This document shows positions 1 through 5,286 of a stretch of DNA of 5,286 nt, piece by piece. The stretch's first letter is position 1. Every line of letters begins with the position of its first letter. The stretch is taken from the NCBI GenBank assembly GCA_030642885.1, contig DAOWMX010000167.1:1-5286 (forward strand), given 5' to 3'. Below the pieces are notes generated by a model that saw nothing but the letters and a program-made list of their open reading frames with translations, was not told the DNA's origin and did not search any database. The position numbers and the translations under genes were made by a program. The stretch is from Anaerolineales bacterium. Lineage in GTDB: Bacteria > Chloroflexota > Anaerolineae > Anaerolineales > E44-bin32.

Positions 1-184
1 CTTCCCAAGCCGGCTTCAGCTCTTTCAGAATCTCATCCCCTCGTTGTGCCCAGGGACATTCTGATGACCAAAAATTAAGCACAAGCACCTGCCCTTGAGC
101 ACCTGTTAAGCGGTGCGGAACACCCTTGAGATCAAGCAGTTCGAAGTCAGGCGCAGGATGATTAATCTGAATCAAGGAATCCAT
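1..184 (-). CDS. Redoxin / thioredoxin-like protein, N-terminal part, cut by the window edge
   Basis: The first 61 codons are visible, starting with ATG at 184-182; the rest lies beyond the left edge. The opening NHPAPDFELLDLKG is the usual start of AhpC/TSA-type redoxins. It is followed by the hydrophobic strand QVLVLNFW and the active-site region SSECPWAQRGDE. Cys43 sits where the first Cys of a thioredoxin CxxC would be, but the second position is Ala46 (C-P-W-A), so this looks like a one-Cys or peroxiredoxin-like active site unless a partner Cys lies in the unseen part. There is no signal peptide or membrane segment, so a cytoplasmic location is likely. The gene overlaps the end of the upstream propeller gene by 13 bases (the upstream TGA is at 174-172), which suggests a shared transcript. 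A strong Shine-Dalgarno sequence, AAGGAGG, lies 12 bases before the start. The substrate cannot be told from the sequence. Confidence 0.85.
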   Translation of the reverse strand, partial: MDSLIQINHPAPDFELLDLKGVPHRLTGAQGQVLVLNFWSSECPWAQRGDEILKELKPAWE

Positions 185-1611
185 CTTGGTAAAAAACCTC
201 CTTCAACAAGAGGTCTCATTGTCGGCTCGCTGATATCCAGCCAGACGATTTCCGCCAACTGTGAGAAATCAGAAGCACTTCGACGCATAAAAACAAGCCT
301 TTTCGAATCCGGGCTCCAGGCAATGGAGGTGTGCAGTTTTGTGGAGTCATCGGTAAGTGGATGGGCTTCTGAACCGTCCGCACGCATCAACCAGATCTGG
401 CGGCCGGGCGCCCAACGCAAAGGATCAAGATAACGTCGCGTGAAAGCGATCCAATTTCCATCGGGGCTGTAGGCCGGAGAGGCATCCTCAACCATCAATT
501 CTTCCCCCGGGGATATATCCTCAATCAAACCCGAAATGGCTTCTACACGATACAGGTGGCTGTAAAACAGCGGCTCCCCTTCTGTTCTCCCCTCAGTATG
601 CTCAAAATCACCCGGAGCATCTTCGGGGAAGACGATCTCTGGATAGACCATATCGATCCCATCCGGAGACCACGCCCCTGCGACCCCCAGACTGCTCGGC
701 AGATAGCTAAAAGGCGAAGTCGTCTGGTTTCCATCGATGTCAACCAACGCAATCGCTTGTAGGCTGGCGTCATAATAGGTGAGCCAGCCAGTTGGAGACC
801 ATCCGGGATTGCCGGTGATATGTTCTTCGGGGCCCATCGGTGTTGGCTCAGCTTCACCATTTACAGGTACGATCCAGACGCGACTCCGGGCCATGACCGC
901 CACACCTCCAACCCCGACTGACAGTGACTCCTGTTCATACGCCAGCCAGACCCCATCGGGCGAGATGTTCGGCGCCTTGCAGCGCACCTCCGGTTCACAC
1001 CCCAGGATCAGGCGATCCTCCCCGCTGAGGAGGTCGTAGAGCCTGAGGTCGTTGCCGCGATCATCCCGTACAGTTACATACACGATCTGAACCCCATTCG
1101 CGCTCAGATTGTAGTCAAGAACGGGCGCAGCAGTCTCGGTGAGTTGTTGAGGTTCCTCATCCTCTGCTATCGAAAGAGTGTACAGTTCCGCTCGTTCACT
1201 CGCCGGCCAAAGATAGACCACACGCGGCTCCCCGACCTGGAAGGACCATGTTTCCCCGAACAGAAGCGGTAGGAAGCGATCCGAGCGAGCCCCGGCGCTA
1301 AGCGTTATCGTCACCGTCTCGCCTGACGGCCAGGGCTCCTGTGGTGAAAAGGAAATCTGATTCCCTCGCCGAATGACCTCACCCAAACGCTCTGGTTGAA
1401 TCTGCAGATGGGACTGCACCGATTGTGAGTCCATAGAATGATTGAAGAGAATTCGAACCGGCGCAGTGGAGGGAACTTCAGTCGCATTCTTGCCGGGTTC
1501 CACGGCGATCACTTTTGGGGAAGCCAATACGCCCACCAAGACGACACCCAGTACAAACCCGAGTACACCAAAGCCCCATAGGGGAAATCGTCGCCGTTGC
1601 TCCTTTAACAT
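172..1611 (-). CDS. Membrane-anchored protein with Big_5 Ig-like domain and TolB-like (PD40) beta-propeller
   Basis: This is 479 residues from ATG 1611-1609. A basic N-terminus (KEQRRR) and one hydrophobic segment at about residues 10-31 predict an N-in, C-out anchor, so the bulk lies outside the membrane. Residues about 34-127 form a bacterial Ig-like domain of the SbsA/Big_5 type (VEPGKNATEVPSTAPVRILF, then NHSMDSQSV). The rest is a beta-propeller with PD40-like repeats: ISPDGVWLAYEQ, WSPTGWLTYY, WSPDGIDMVY, YSPDGNWIAFTR and WSPDSKRLVFMR, at about residues 216, 271, 314, 381 and 432. Counting strands suggests about seven blades. The final LPRWIP probably supplies the strand that closes the ring. 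Cys205 and Cys211 could form a disulfide. Such propellers usually bind proteins or glycans; the partner here is unknown and no catalytic motif is seen. An in-frame TTG at 1641 would add ten residues, but neither start has a good Shine-Dalgarno sequence. The gene is co-oriented and overlaps the redoxin gene. Confidence 0.85.
   Translation of the reverse strand: MLKEQRRRFPLWGFGVLGFVLGVVLVGVLASPKVIAVEPGKNATEVPSTAPVRILFNHSMDSQSVQSHLQIQPERLGEVIRRGNQISFSPQEPWPSGETVTITLSAGARSDRFLPLLFGETWSFQVGEPRVVYLWPASERAELYTLSIAEDEEPQQLTETAAPVLDYNLSANGVQIVYVTVRDDRGNDLRLYDLLSGEDRLILGCEPEVRCKAPNISPDGVWLAYEQESLSVGVGGVAVMARSRVWIVPVNGEAEPTPMGPEEHITGNPGWSPTGWLTYYDASLQAIALVDIDGNQTTSPFSYLPSSLGVAGAWSPDGIDMVYPEIVFPEDAPGDFEHTEGRTEGEPLFYSHLYRVEAISGLIEDISPGEELMVEDASPAYSPDGNWIAFTRRYLDPLRWAPGRQIWLMRADGSEAHPLTDDSTKLHTSIAWSPDSKRLVFMRRSASDFSQLAEIVWLDISEPTMRPLVEGGFLPRWIP
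197..203 (-). promoter_or_regulatory. Ribosome binding site of the redoxin gene
   Basis: On the minus strand this reads AAGGAGG, a full match to the anti-Shine-Dalgarno sequence. It lies 12 bases before the ATG at 184-182, slightly farther than usual, and inside the 3' end of the propeller gene. It supports the redoxin start and independent ribosome entry despite the gene overlap. Confidence 0.7.
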
Positions 1612-1617
1612 GTCGGC

Positions 1618-1623
1618 ATTATA
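1618..1623 (-). promoter_or_regulatory. Candidate -10 element of the propeller gene (possible leaderless start)
   Basis: The minus strand reads TATAAT, a perfect -10 hexamer, and exactly six bases separate it from the ATG at 1611. If used, transcription would begin at or next to the start codon, giving a leaderless mRNA. This agrees with the absence of a convincing Shine-Dalgarno sequence. The -35 region at 17 bases spacing reads GGTAAT and is poor, so the promoter is tentative. Confidence 0.4.
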
Positions 1624-1625
1624 CC

Positions 1626-1670
1626 TGTGGTCAGCCAGCAATTACCCGTTTTGTGGATAGACCACATCCA
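1626..1670. repeat. Overlapping inverted repeats upstream of the propeller gene
   Basis: TGTGGTC (1626-1632) is matched by its inverse GACCACA (1660-1666). The latter also pairs, as CCACA, with TGTGG at 1652-1656 (five-base loop). TGGAT (1654-1658) pairs with ATCCA (1666-1670). These are alternative small stems or half-sites lying just upstream of the TATAAT of the minus-strand gene. They could be operator half-sites or chance. Confidence 0.3.
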
Positions 1671-1684
1671 ACTTATCAAAATCA

Positions 1685-1713
1685 TTGTGATTCCGAGTCA
1701 TTGGATATATATT
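1685..1713 (+). promoter_or_regulatory. Candidate sigma-70-type promoter of the sortase gene
   Basis: TTGTGA (1685-1690, 4 of 6 matches to the -35 consensus) and TATATT (1708-1713, 5 of 6 to the -10 consensus) are separated by 17 bases. Initiation near 1720 would give a 5' leader of about 70 bases. An alternative -10 is TACAAT at 1743-1748, but no good -35 accompanies it. The -35 element overlaps the short inverted repeat AATCA-TTG-TGATT (1680-1692). Confidence 0.4.
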
Positions 1714-1720
1714 CGAGTCA
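1694..1720 (+). repeat. Direct repeat CGAGTCA, two copies 20 bases apart
   Basis: CGAGTCA occurs at 1694-1700 and 1714-1720. The start-to-start distance of 20 bases is close to two helical turns, so both copies face the same side of the DNA. One copy lies in the spacer of the candidate promoter and the other at its predicted start point, as expected for a repressor or a phased regulator. No known regulator site is recognised. Confidence 0.4.
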
Positions 1721-1741
1721 ACATAAACCCGAATAATTAGG

Positions 1742-1753
1742 CTACAATTGTAG
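1742..1753. promoter_or_regulatory. Perfect 12-base palindrome CTACAATTGTAG, possible operator
   Basis: The sequence equals its own reverse complement over all 12 bases. It contains TACAAT, a -10-like hexamer, on each strand. It lies 38 bases before the sortase start codon, in the predicted leader or alternative promoter. A dimeric regulator site is possible, but the owner of the site is unknown. Confidence 0.35.
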
Positions 1754-1779
1754 TTGTTGCCGTGACCGGACATCAATAC

Positions 1780-1783
1780 AGGG
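1780..1783 (+). promoter_or_regulatory. Weak ribosome binding site of the sortase gene
   Basis: AGGG lies seven bases before the TTG start at 1791. It is largely contained in the 8-base palindrome GGGTACCC (1781-1788). Together with the TTG codon this suggests modest translation initiation. Confidence 0.4.
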
Positions 1784-1790
1784 TACCCCT

Positions 1791-3680
1791 TTGAATCGAA
1801 ATAATAAGCTGTGGGGATTTTTCACTAGCCTTGTTCTCATCATCACCTTGGTGATCGCCTTACTGCCCACTGGGATTGCCTTCGCTCAGTCTCCTTGGGC
1901 AGATGCCTTCGACAGTTATGCAAATGGCAGCGCGATCCATGGTCAAGGAGGGTGGAAAGGATGGGACAACGCTCCAGGAGTGACGGGAACTGTATCCAAC
2001 GCGTTCTCGCTCAGCGTACCTCACTCTTTGGAAATCGATTCCACTGATGATGTGGTCCATGAGTACTCCGGACACACTTCCGGGCAATGGGTCTACACTG
2101 CTTGGCAGTATATCCCTGCAGGATTCGCCGGACGCTCCTATTTCATATTATTAAACACGTATAACGATGGCGGAGCGAAGAACTGGTCGTCTCAAATCCG
2201 GTTCGATAGACCCTCTAACCTGGTCCTCTCGGACTTCGATGGGAACACGCTTCCGCTCATCCGCGGCAGGTGGGTTGAGATACGAGTAGAGATCGATCTC
2301 GATGCGGATCAACAGCGATTTTATTATGACGGGAATGTTCTAGTAACAAAAAGCTGGAGGAATGGCGTCAGTGGTGGAGGGCTGCAGAACATCGCCGCCG
2401 TAGATCTCTACGGCAATAACGCTTCGCCCATCTACTATGACAACTTGTCGTTACTCAGCGGTTCCTCTACAGCACTTGTCTCCTCTTCAAATCCATCTGA
2501 ACGAGGCCTCAACGTCACCTTCACCGCCACAGTGCAATCCGCGTCAAATTTCATTGGCATACCCACGGGTACCGTCACCTTCAGGGAAGGCGCAACGGTC
2601 CTGGCAAGCCAGCCTCTCGACGGTGCTGGCCAGGCTACGTTAACAACCAATGCTCTATCACTCGGGATTCACACAATCACTGCCGATTACGGCGGTGATT
2701 CGAGTTTCTACCAAAGCAGCGGGAATCTGAACCAAAGCATCGTCGATACCCTTCCGCCGCAAGTTAGTTGGGTCCGAACAATCCCTGATTGCGGGGGGAA
2801 TCTCGTTAATGGTCAAACGACAGGCACGAGAATCCGTCAGTTCACCGTAACCTTCAATGAGGAGGTACAGGACCCGCCAGGAAATACCGGGGTTGACGAC
2901 GTTACCAACCCTGCCAATTACAGCCTGGTTCTGGATCCGGTAGGAGCAGCCACCCCCTTCAGCATCGATAGCGTGCTATACAATGCTGGAACATTGACGG
3001 CAACGGTGAGCATCAACGGAGGAACGCCACTGACTGATGGGGCCTATCGATTTGTCGTGAACGGCTCTACATCCATCAGAGATCTATCTGGGCTTCCACT
3101 CGACGGGAATGGAAACGGAATCGGTGGTGACGATTACATATTAAACTTCTTCATCACAACACTTACTCTCCCTCCAACTGGTTTCGCACCCGACCGGTAC
3201 ACCACATTGCCACCGCAGACAGCGGAAAACACCTATAAGCGCTACGGGGGTTTGGAACTGGAGGTTCCCCGTCTGGGTGTGCATGTGCCTGTCGCTGGCA
3301 TCCCTTTAGGACCCCAGGGTTGGGATATTACTTGGTTAGGTAATAAAGCGGGGTACCTCGAGGGTACGGCTTATCCATCGTGGCCTGGAAACACAGTGCT
3401 CACCGCTCATGTCTATCTCGCCAGCGGCAATCCTGGCCCATTCGTCGATCTTCACACGCTCAAGTATGGGGAGAGAGTTGTCCTTCACATCGGGGGCATG
3501 CGCTACATCTACGAGGTCCGTTCTAACGAGCAGGTACTGCCGGATGACATTTCTGTCCTTCAGCATGAAACCTTCGACTGGCTGACACTATTGACCTGCC
3601 GGGGATTTTCCGAAGCGGATAACACATACCGATGGCGTCAGACTGTTCGGGCGGTTTTAGTCCACGTCGAACCAAAATAA
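1791..3680 (+). CDS. Secreted modular surface protein with C-terminal sortase domain and internal LPPTG motif
   Basis: This is 629 residues starting at TTG. No other standard start codon lies between the in-frame TAA at 1734-1736 and the signal peptide. Residues 5-32 form a signal peptide with likely cleavage AFA-QS. The mature chain contains a concanavalin/LamG-like domain (about 34-223, DSYANGSAIHGQGGWKGWDN at its start), a bacterial Ig-like domain 3 (about 225-318, with GTVTFREGATVL and ITADYGGDSSFYQSS) and a Big_5-like domain (about 320-457). Next comes LPPTGFAP (460-467), and then a sortase domain (about 485-629). The sortase core shows LEVPRLGVHVPV, His540 in TAHVYLASGNPGPF, Cys603 in TLLTCRGF and a following Arg (Arg614 in YRWR, or Arg616). 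These are the residues needed for thioester formation and transpeptidation. The sortase resembles class E/F or unclassified Chloroflexota-type enzymes. There is no C-terminal membrane anchor. The only other Cys is Cys334. The gene stands alone, divergent from the propeller gene. Its substrates are unknown; its own LPPTG is one candidate. Confidence 0.88.
   Translation: MNRNNKLWGFFTSLVLIITLVIALLPTGIAFAQSPWADAFDSYANGSAIHGQGGWKGWDNAPGVTGTVSNAFSLSVPHSLEIDSTDDVVHEYSGHTSGQWVYTAWQYIPAGFAGRSYFILLNTYNDGGAKNWSSQIRFDRPSNLVLSDFDGNTLPLIRGRWVEIRVEIDLDADQQRFYYDGNVLVTKSWRNGVSGGGLQNIAAVDLYGNNASPIYYDNLSLLSGSSTALVSSSNPSERGLNVTFTATVQSASNFIGIPTGTVTFREGATVLASQPLDGAGQATLTTNALSLGIHTITADYGGDSSFYQSSGNLNQSIVDTLPPQVSWVRTIPDCGGNLVNGQTTGTRIRQFTVTFNEEVQDPPGNTGVDDVTNPANYSLVLDPVGAATPFSIDSVLYNAGTLTATVSINGGTPLTDGAYRFVVNGSTSIRDLSGLPLDGNGNGIGGDDYILNFFITTLTLPPTGFAPDRYTTLPPQTAENTYKRYGGLELEVPRLGVHVPVAGIPLGPQGWDITWLGNKAGYLEGTAYPSWPGNTVLTAHVYLASGNPGPFVDLHTLKYGERVVLHIGGMRYIYEVRSNEQVLPDDISVLQHETFDWLTLLTCRGFSEADNTYRWRQTVRAVLVHVEPK
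3168..3182 (+). other. LPPTG sortase-type sorting motif inside the sortase protein
   Basis: These five codons encode Leu460-Pro-Pro-Thr-Gly464, a match to LPxTG. They lie in the linker between the Big_5-like domain and the sortase domain. Unlike a normal cell-wall sorting signal, the motif is not followed by a membrane helix and basic tail but by the catalytic domain. Whether it is cleaved is not known. Confidence 0.6.
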
Positions 3681-3841
3681 TCAAAGCAATACTTAGGGTC
3701 TATGCTATTAACTAACCGTTGAGCCCGGCGCGGGGTCGCCAGTCTCGCCTATTTCGATCCACTGGATTTCCGATTAGCTTCGGGTTAGCGTTAGATCCTT
3801 CCCCATATTTCGACCACCGACACTTCAAACTTATAGGTTCA
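3681..3841. other. Convergent intergenic gap with weak inverted repeats, no clear terminator
   Basis: This lies between the stop codons of the convergent sortase and isomerase genes. An outer pairing is possible between TAACTAACC (3709-3717) and GGTTA-gc-GTTA (3783-3793). Inside it sit a 7-base stem with one mismatch (3721-3727 with 3731-3737, three-base loop) and the near-palindrome ATCCACTGGAT (3757-3767). At the isomerase stop codon, ATTAAGCT (3841-3848) pairs with AGCTTGAT (3852-3859) with one wobble. None has a following T-run on either strand, so an intrinsic terminator cannot be claimed. No coding sequence is seen. Confidence 0.35.
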
Positions 3842-4897
3842 TTAAGCTCTTAGCTTGATCTTCAGTTCCTCAATCGCATCCACGGGCGTGGGATCGACGC
3901 CGTAGGCCATCGCCAGGTAATAAGATGTGTAGTCTCCAAAGTGCAGCGCCGTCCACTGCTGTGCCAGTCTTGTGTCCCCGCGAGCTTCAATGACGTCCGT
4001 GCCGAAGCCCTCCACCATCAGGATTTCGCGTGTGACCTGCGATCGCAGGGCATTTCGCTCGTTCACCTGCGATCCCTTCAGGAAGACAACCATCGTGTTT
4101 GGAATAAGCGACTCAGGATGCATTACGCCGGCAACCATATTGTGATCTGCCTCTGGAAGCGCCTCAAACCCAGCCACCGCTTTCGCCAGCTCGCCGATCT
4201 GGGTCCGCCAGCGGCGCGCGACCGGCGCTAGAAACTCCGCCCCAATGATCGTCGGCCAGCGTCCTACAAACTGCCCGGCCATCCGTTTCGCAGGATTCCC
4301 AACGACAGGCGACTGCGCACGAAGCTCTTCCTGCTGAGAACGCATCCCTCTTACCGCAACAGATAATTCTTCTTCTGGGTCGGGGATCAAACCCAGGCGC
4401 GTCATCAGCGCCAATAACAAGCCGAAGGAGTGGCCCACTGCGGCGCGCGGTTGGCCCACATGGTCGAAATGCCATAGGGGAACGCCGTTCGAATTCGCCT
4501 GCTTCGTGAGCTCGCCGCCGGTGGTTATCGCCAACAATTGCGTCTCAGATTCCACACCCGCGGCGAAAGCGGAGAGTGTCTCCTCTGTGTTCCCCGAGTG
4601 TGAGCAGGCGATCACAAGGGTTTCGTGGTCAGCGCTAAAAGCCGGCAAATCATAATCCCGCCATACGATAATTGGCACCGTCGCCATCGGTGCAACGTAC
4701 GCCGCCAGGAGGTCGGCGGCGATCGCTGACCCGCCCATCCCGGCGATTAATACCTTGCGCACGCCGGATATCTCCCCGAGAGGCTGCTTCCATCCGAGTT
4801 TCCATGCTGACTCAAGTTGGTCTGGAAGCCCATCGATCTCGGCAAGCATCCCCCCGGGATCTAATTCCTCGAATCGCGAGACATCGTCTAATTTCAT
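3842..4897 (-). CDS. Bifunctional phosphoglucose/phosphomannose isomerase
   Basis: This is 351 residues from ATG 4897-4895. The enzyme interconverts glucose 6-phosphate or mannose 6-phosphate with fructose 6-phosphate in the cytoplasm, linking glycolysis/gluconeogenesis to mannose-derived sugars. It has two SIS (sugar isomerase) domains. The first shows the phosphosugar-binding GMGGSAIAAD (53-62) and SHSGNTEETLSA (99-110), then ITTGGEL (124-130) and QPRAAVGHSFG (149-159). The second carries Glu236, His252 (in LPEADHN) and Thr324 (in DYTSYYLA). Their spacing (16 and 72 residues) equals, as I recall it, that of the catalytic Glu203, His219 and Thr291 of the Pyrobaculum aerophilum PGI/PMI. The Thr is the residue linked to mannose activity. 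The C-terminal DPTPVDAIEELKIKL is typical of the family. The frame is open up to 5035, but the ATG at 4897 is chosen because GGAGG lies four bases before it, the family begins there, and it overlaps the rsmI stop as ATGA. Confidence 0.93.
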   Translation of the reverse strand: MKLDDVSRFEELDPGGMLAEIDGLPDQLESAWKLGWKQPLGEISGVRKVLIAGMGGSAIAADLLAAYVAPMATVPIIVWRDYDLPAFSADHETLVIACSHSGNTEETLSAFAAGVESETQLLAITTGGELTKQANSNGVPLWHFDHVGQPRAAVGHSFGLLLALMTRLGLIPDPEEELSVAVRGMRSQQEELRAQSPVVGNPAKRMAGQFVGRWPTIIGAEFLAPVARRWRTQIGELAKAVAGFEALPEADHNMVAGVMHPESLIPNTMVVFLKGSQVNERNALRSQVTREILMVEGFGTDVIEARGDTRLAQQWTALHFGDYTSYYLAMAYGVDPTPVDAIEELKIKLRA

Positions 4898-5286
4898 CTT
4901 TCCTCCAGACTCAATCGATAAACTTTCCCCCGGCTCCATCCCGATTCGGCAGCAATTTGCCGCGCAGCCGATGAGCGGTTCAACCCTGAATCGATGCGCT
5001 CCCGCATCGCCTCCATCACTTCGGATTCCGGCCATTTACCCGGCGGGGGTGATCCTCCTAGAACGAGCGTGTACTCCCCGCGCGGTTCTCCCGAGGCAAT
5101 ATGCGCCTGCACCTCGCCAAGCGTGCCGCGCACGATCTCCTCATGCATTTTCGTCAACTCTCGACCCAAAGCAGCAAGCCTGTCCTCGCCAAGGGCTGCA
5201 ATCAGATCTCCCAGCGTCTTCTGAATCCTGTGGGGAACTTCGAAGATAACAAGTGTGCGCCTCTCATGGGCAAGCGACTCGATGAA
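4894..5286 (-). CDS. rsmI: 16S rRNA (cytidine(1402)-2'-O)-methyltransferase, C-terminal part
   Basis: The last 130 codons are visible; the N-terminal part, with most of the SAM-binding fold, lies beyond the right edge. RsmI methylates the ribose of C1402 in 16S rRNA, near the decoding centre, using SAM. The family signature is clear. ESLAHERRTLVIFEVPHR (residues 3-20 of the fragment) matches the usual L-ESPHR segment, with Val in place of the common Ser. GRELTKMHEEIVRGTLGEV (41-59) is the conserved RELTK-HEE-RGTL block. GEPRGEYTLVLGG (66-78) matches the PRGEFVLV strand. The tail (about 84-130) is the small helical C-terminal region with SSAARQIAAESGWSRGKVYR. The stop TGA at 4896-4894 overlaps the isomerase ATG by ATGA, implying one transcript and translational coupling. 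An internal TTG at 5169-5167 is not a start, because conserved family sequence continues upstream of it. Confidence 0.92.
   Translation of the reverse strand, partial: FIESLAHERRTLVIFEVPHRIQKTLGDLIAALGEDRLAALGRELTKMHEEIVRGTLGEVQAHIASGEPRGEYTLVLGGSPPPGKWPESEVMEAMRERIDSGLNRSSAARQIAAESGWSRGKVYRLSLEER
4902..4906 (-). promoter_or_regulatory. Ribosome binding site of the isomerase gene
   Basis: The minus strand reads GGAGG followed by AAAG and ATG. The site lies inside the end of rsmI. It decides the start at 4897 against the longer open frame reaching 5035. Confidence 0.75.

Noticed and set aside
543..860. Minus-strand open frame of 105 codons inside the propeller gene
   Set aside because: It is in another frame of a well-supported propeller coding sequence and shows no domain-like features.
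1612..1641. TTG at 1641 as the start of the propeller protein
   Set aside because: It has no convincing Shine-Dalgarno sequence, and the added ten residues would be encoded across the candidate TATAAT. Met at 1611 directly precedes the basic residues and membrane segment. It remains possible.
1762..1794. Ten-codon GTG leader frame ending in TGA that overlaps the sortase TTG start
   Set aside because: It has no Shine-Dalgarno sequence and no regulatory codon run; such a short frame is expected by chance.
3168..3240. LPPTG read as a classical cell-wall sorting signal
   Set aside because: A classical signal needs a hydrophobic helix and basic tail right after the motif. Here a linker and a sortase domain follow, so the motif is reported as an internal one.
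3721..3737. GC-rich hairpin as an intrinsic terminator of the sortase gene
   Set aside because: The stem has a G-G mismatch, and no T-run follows on either strand.
4898..5035. Longer open frame for the isomerase, adding 46 residues upstream of 4897
   Set aside because: The extension lies entirely within rsmI, has no family similarity that I recognise, and the ATG at 4897 has a good Shine-Dalgarno sequence and an ATGA junction.
4755..5249. Plus-strand open frame of 164 codons
   Set aside because: It runs antisense through the isomerase start and rsmI. The product is rich in Ser, Pro, Arg and Ala with no recognisable motif, so it is a shadow of the real genes.
1..5286. Mobile element, CRISPR array, tRNA or rRNA gene, defence system
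   Set aside because: There are no transposase, terminal inverted repeats with target duplication, regular repeat-spacer pattern, cloverleaf-like sequence or defence-type protein domains. The gene content is housekeeping plus surface proteins.

Overview
The window looks like ordinary chromosomal DNA from a bacterium, most probably a member of the Chloroflexota (Anaerolineae-like). This placement is an inference. It rests on the style of the secreted sortase (an LPPTGFAP segment just before the catalytic domain, which I recall from proteins of that phylum), on a bifunctional phosphoglucose/phosphomannose isomerase, and on membrane-anchored PD40 propeller proteins. No single marker proves it.

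Layout from left to right. (1) Positions 1-1611, minus strand: a membrane-anchored protein with a bacterial Ig-like (Big_5/SbsA-type) domain and a TolB-like beta-propeller. It is followed, with a 13-base overlap, by the first 61 codons of a thioredoxin-like redoxin that runs off the left edge. (2) Positions 1612-1790: a divergent control region, rich in short repeats and palindromes, with promoter-like elements on both strands. (3) Positions 1791-3680, plus strand: a 629-residue secreted modular protein. It has a signal peptide, a concanavalin-like domain, an Ig-like domain 3, a Big_5-like domain, an LPPTG motif and a C-terminal sortase domain with its His, Cys and Arg. (4) Positions 3681-3841: a convergent gap with weak inverted repeats and no clear terminator. 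(5) Positions 3842-5286, minus strand: an operon fragment. The 3' part of rsmI (16S rRNA 2'-O-methyltransferase) overlaps, by ATGA, a 351-codon bifunctional glucose-6-phosphate/mannose-6-phosphate isomerase gene.

How the genes relate. The divergent pair in the left half both encode extracytoplasmic modular proteins with Ig-like domains, so joint control from the shared 149-179 base region is plausible but unproven. The right half is housekeeping: ribosome modification and hexose phosphate interconversion, translationally coupled. The most interesting item is the sortase, which carries a sortase-type recognition motif inside its own chain between an adhesin-like N-terminal half and the catalytic domain. 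This raises the possibility of a self-processing or self-anchoring surface protein. I see no RNA genes, mobile elements, CRISPR array or defence system.
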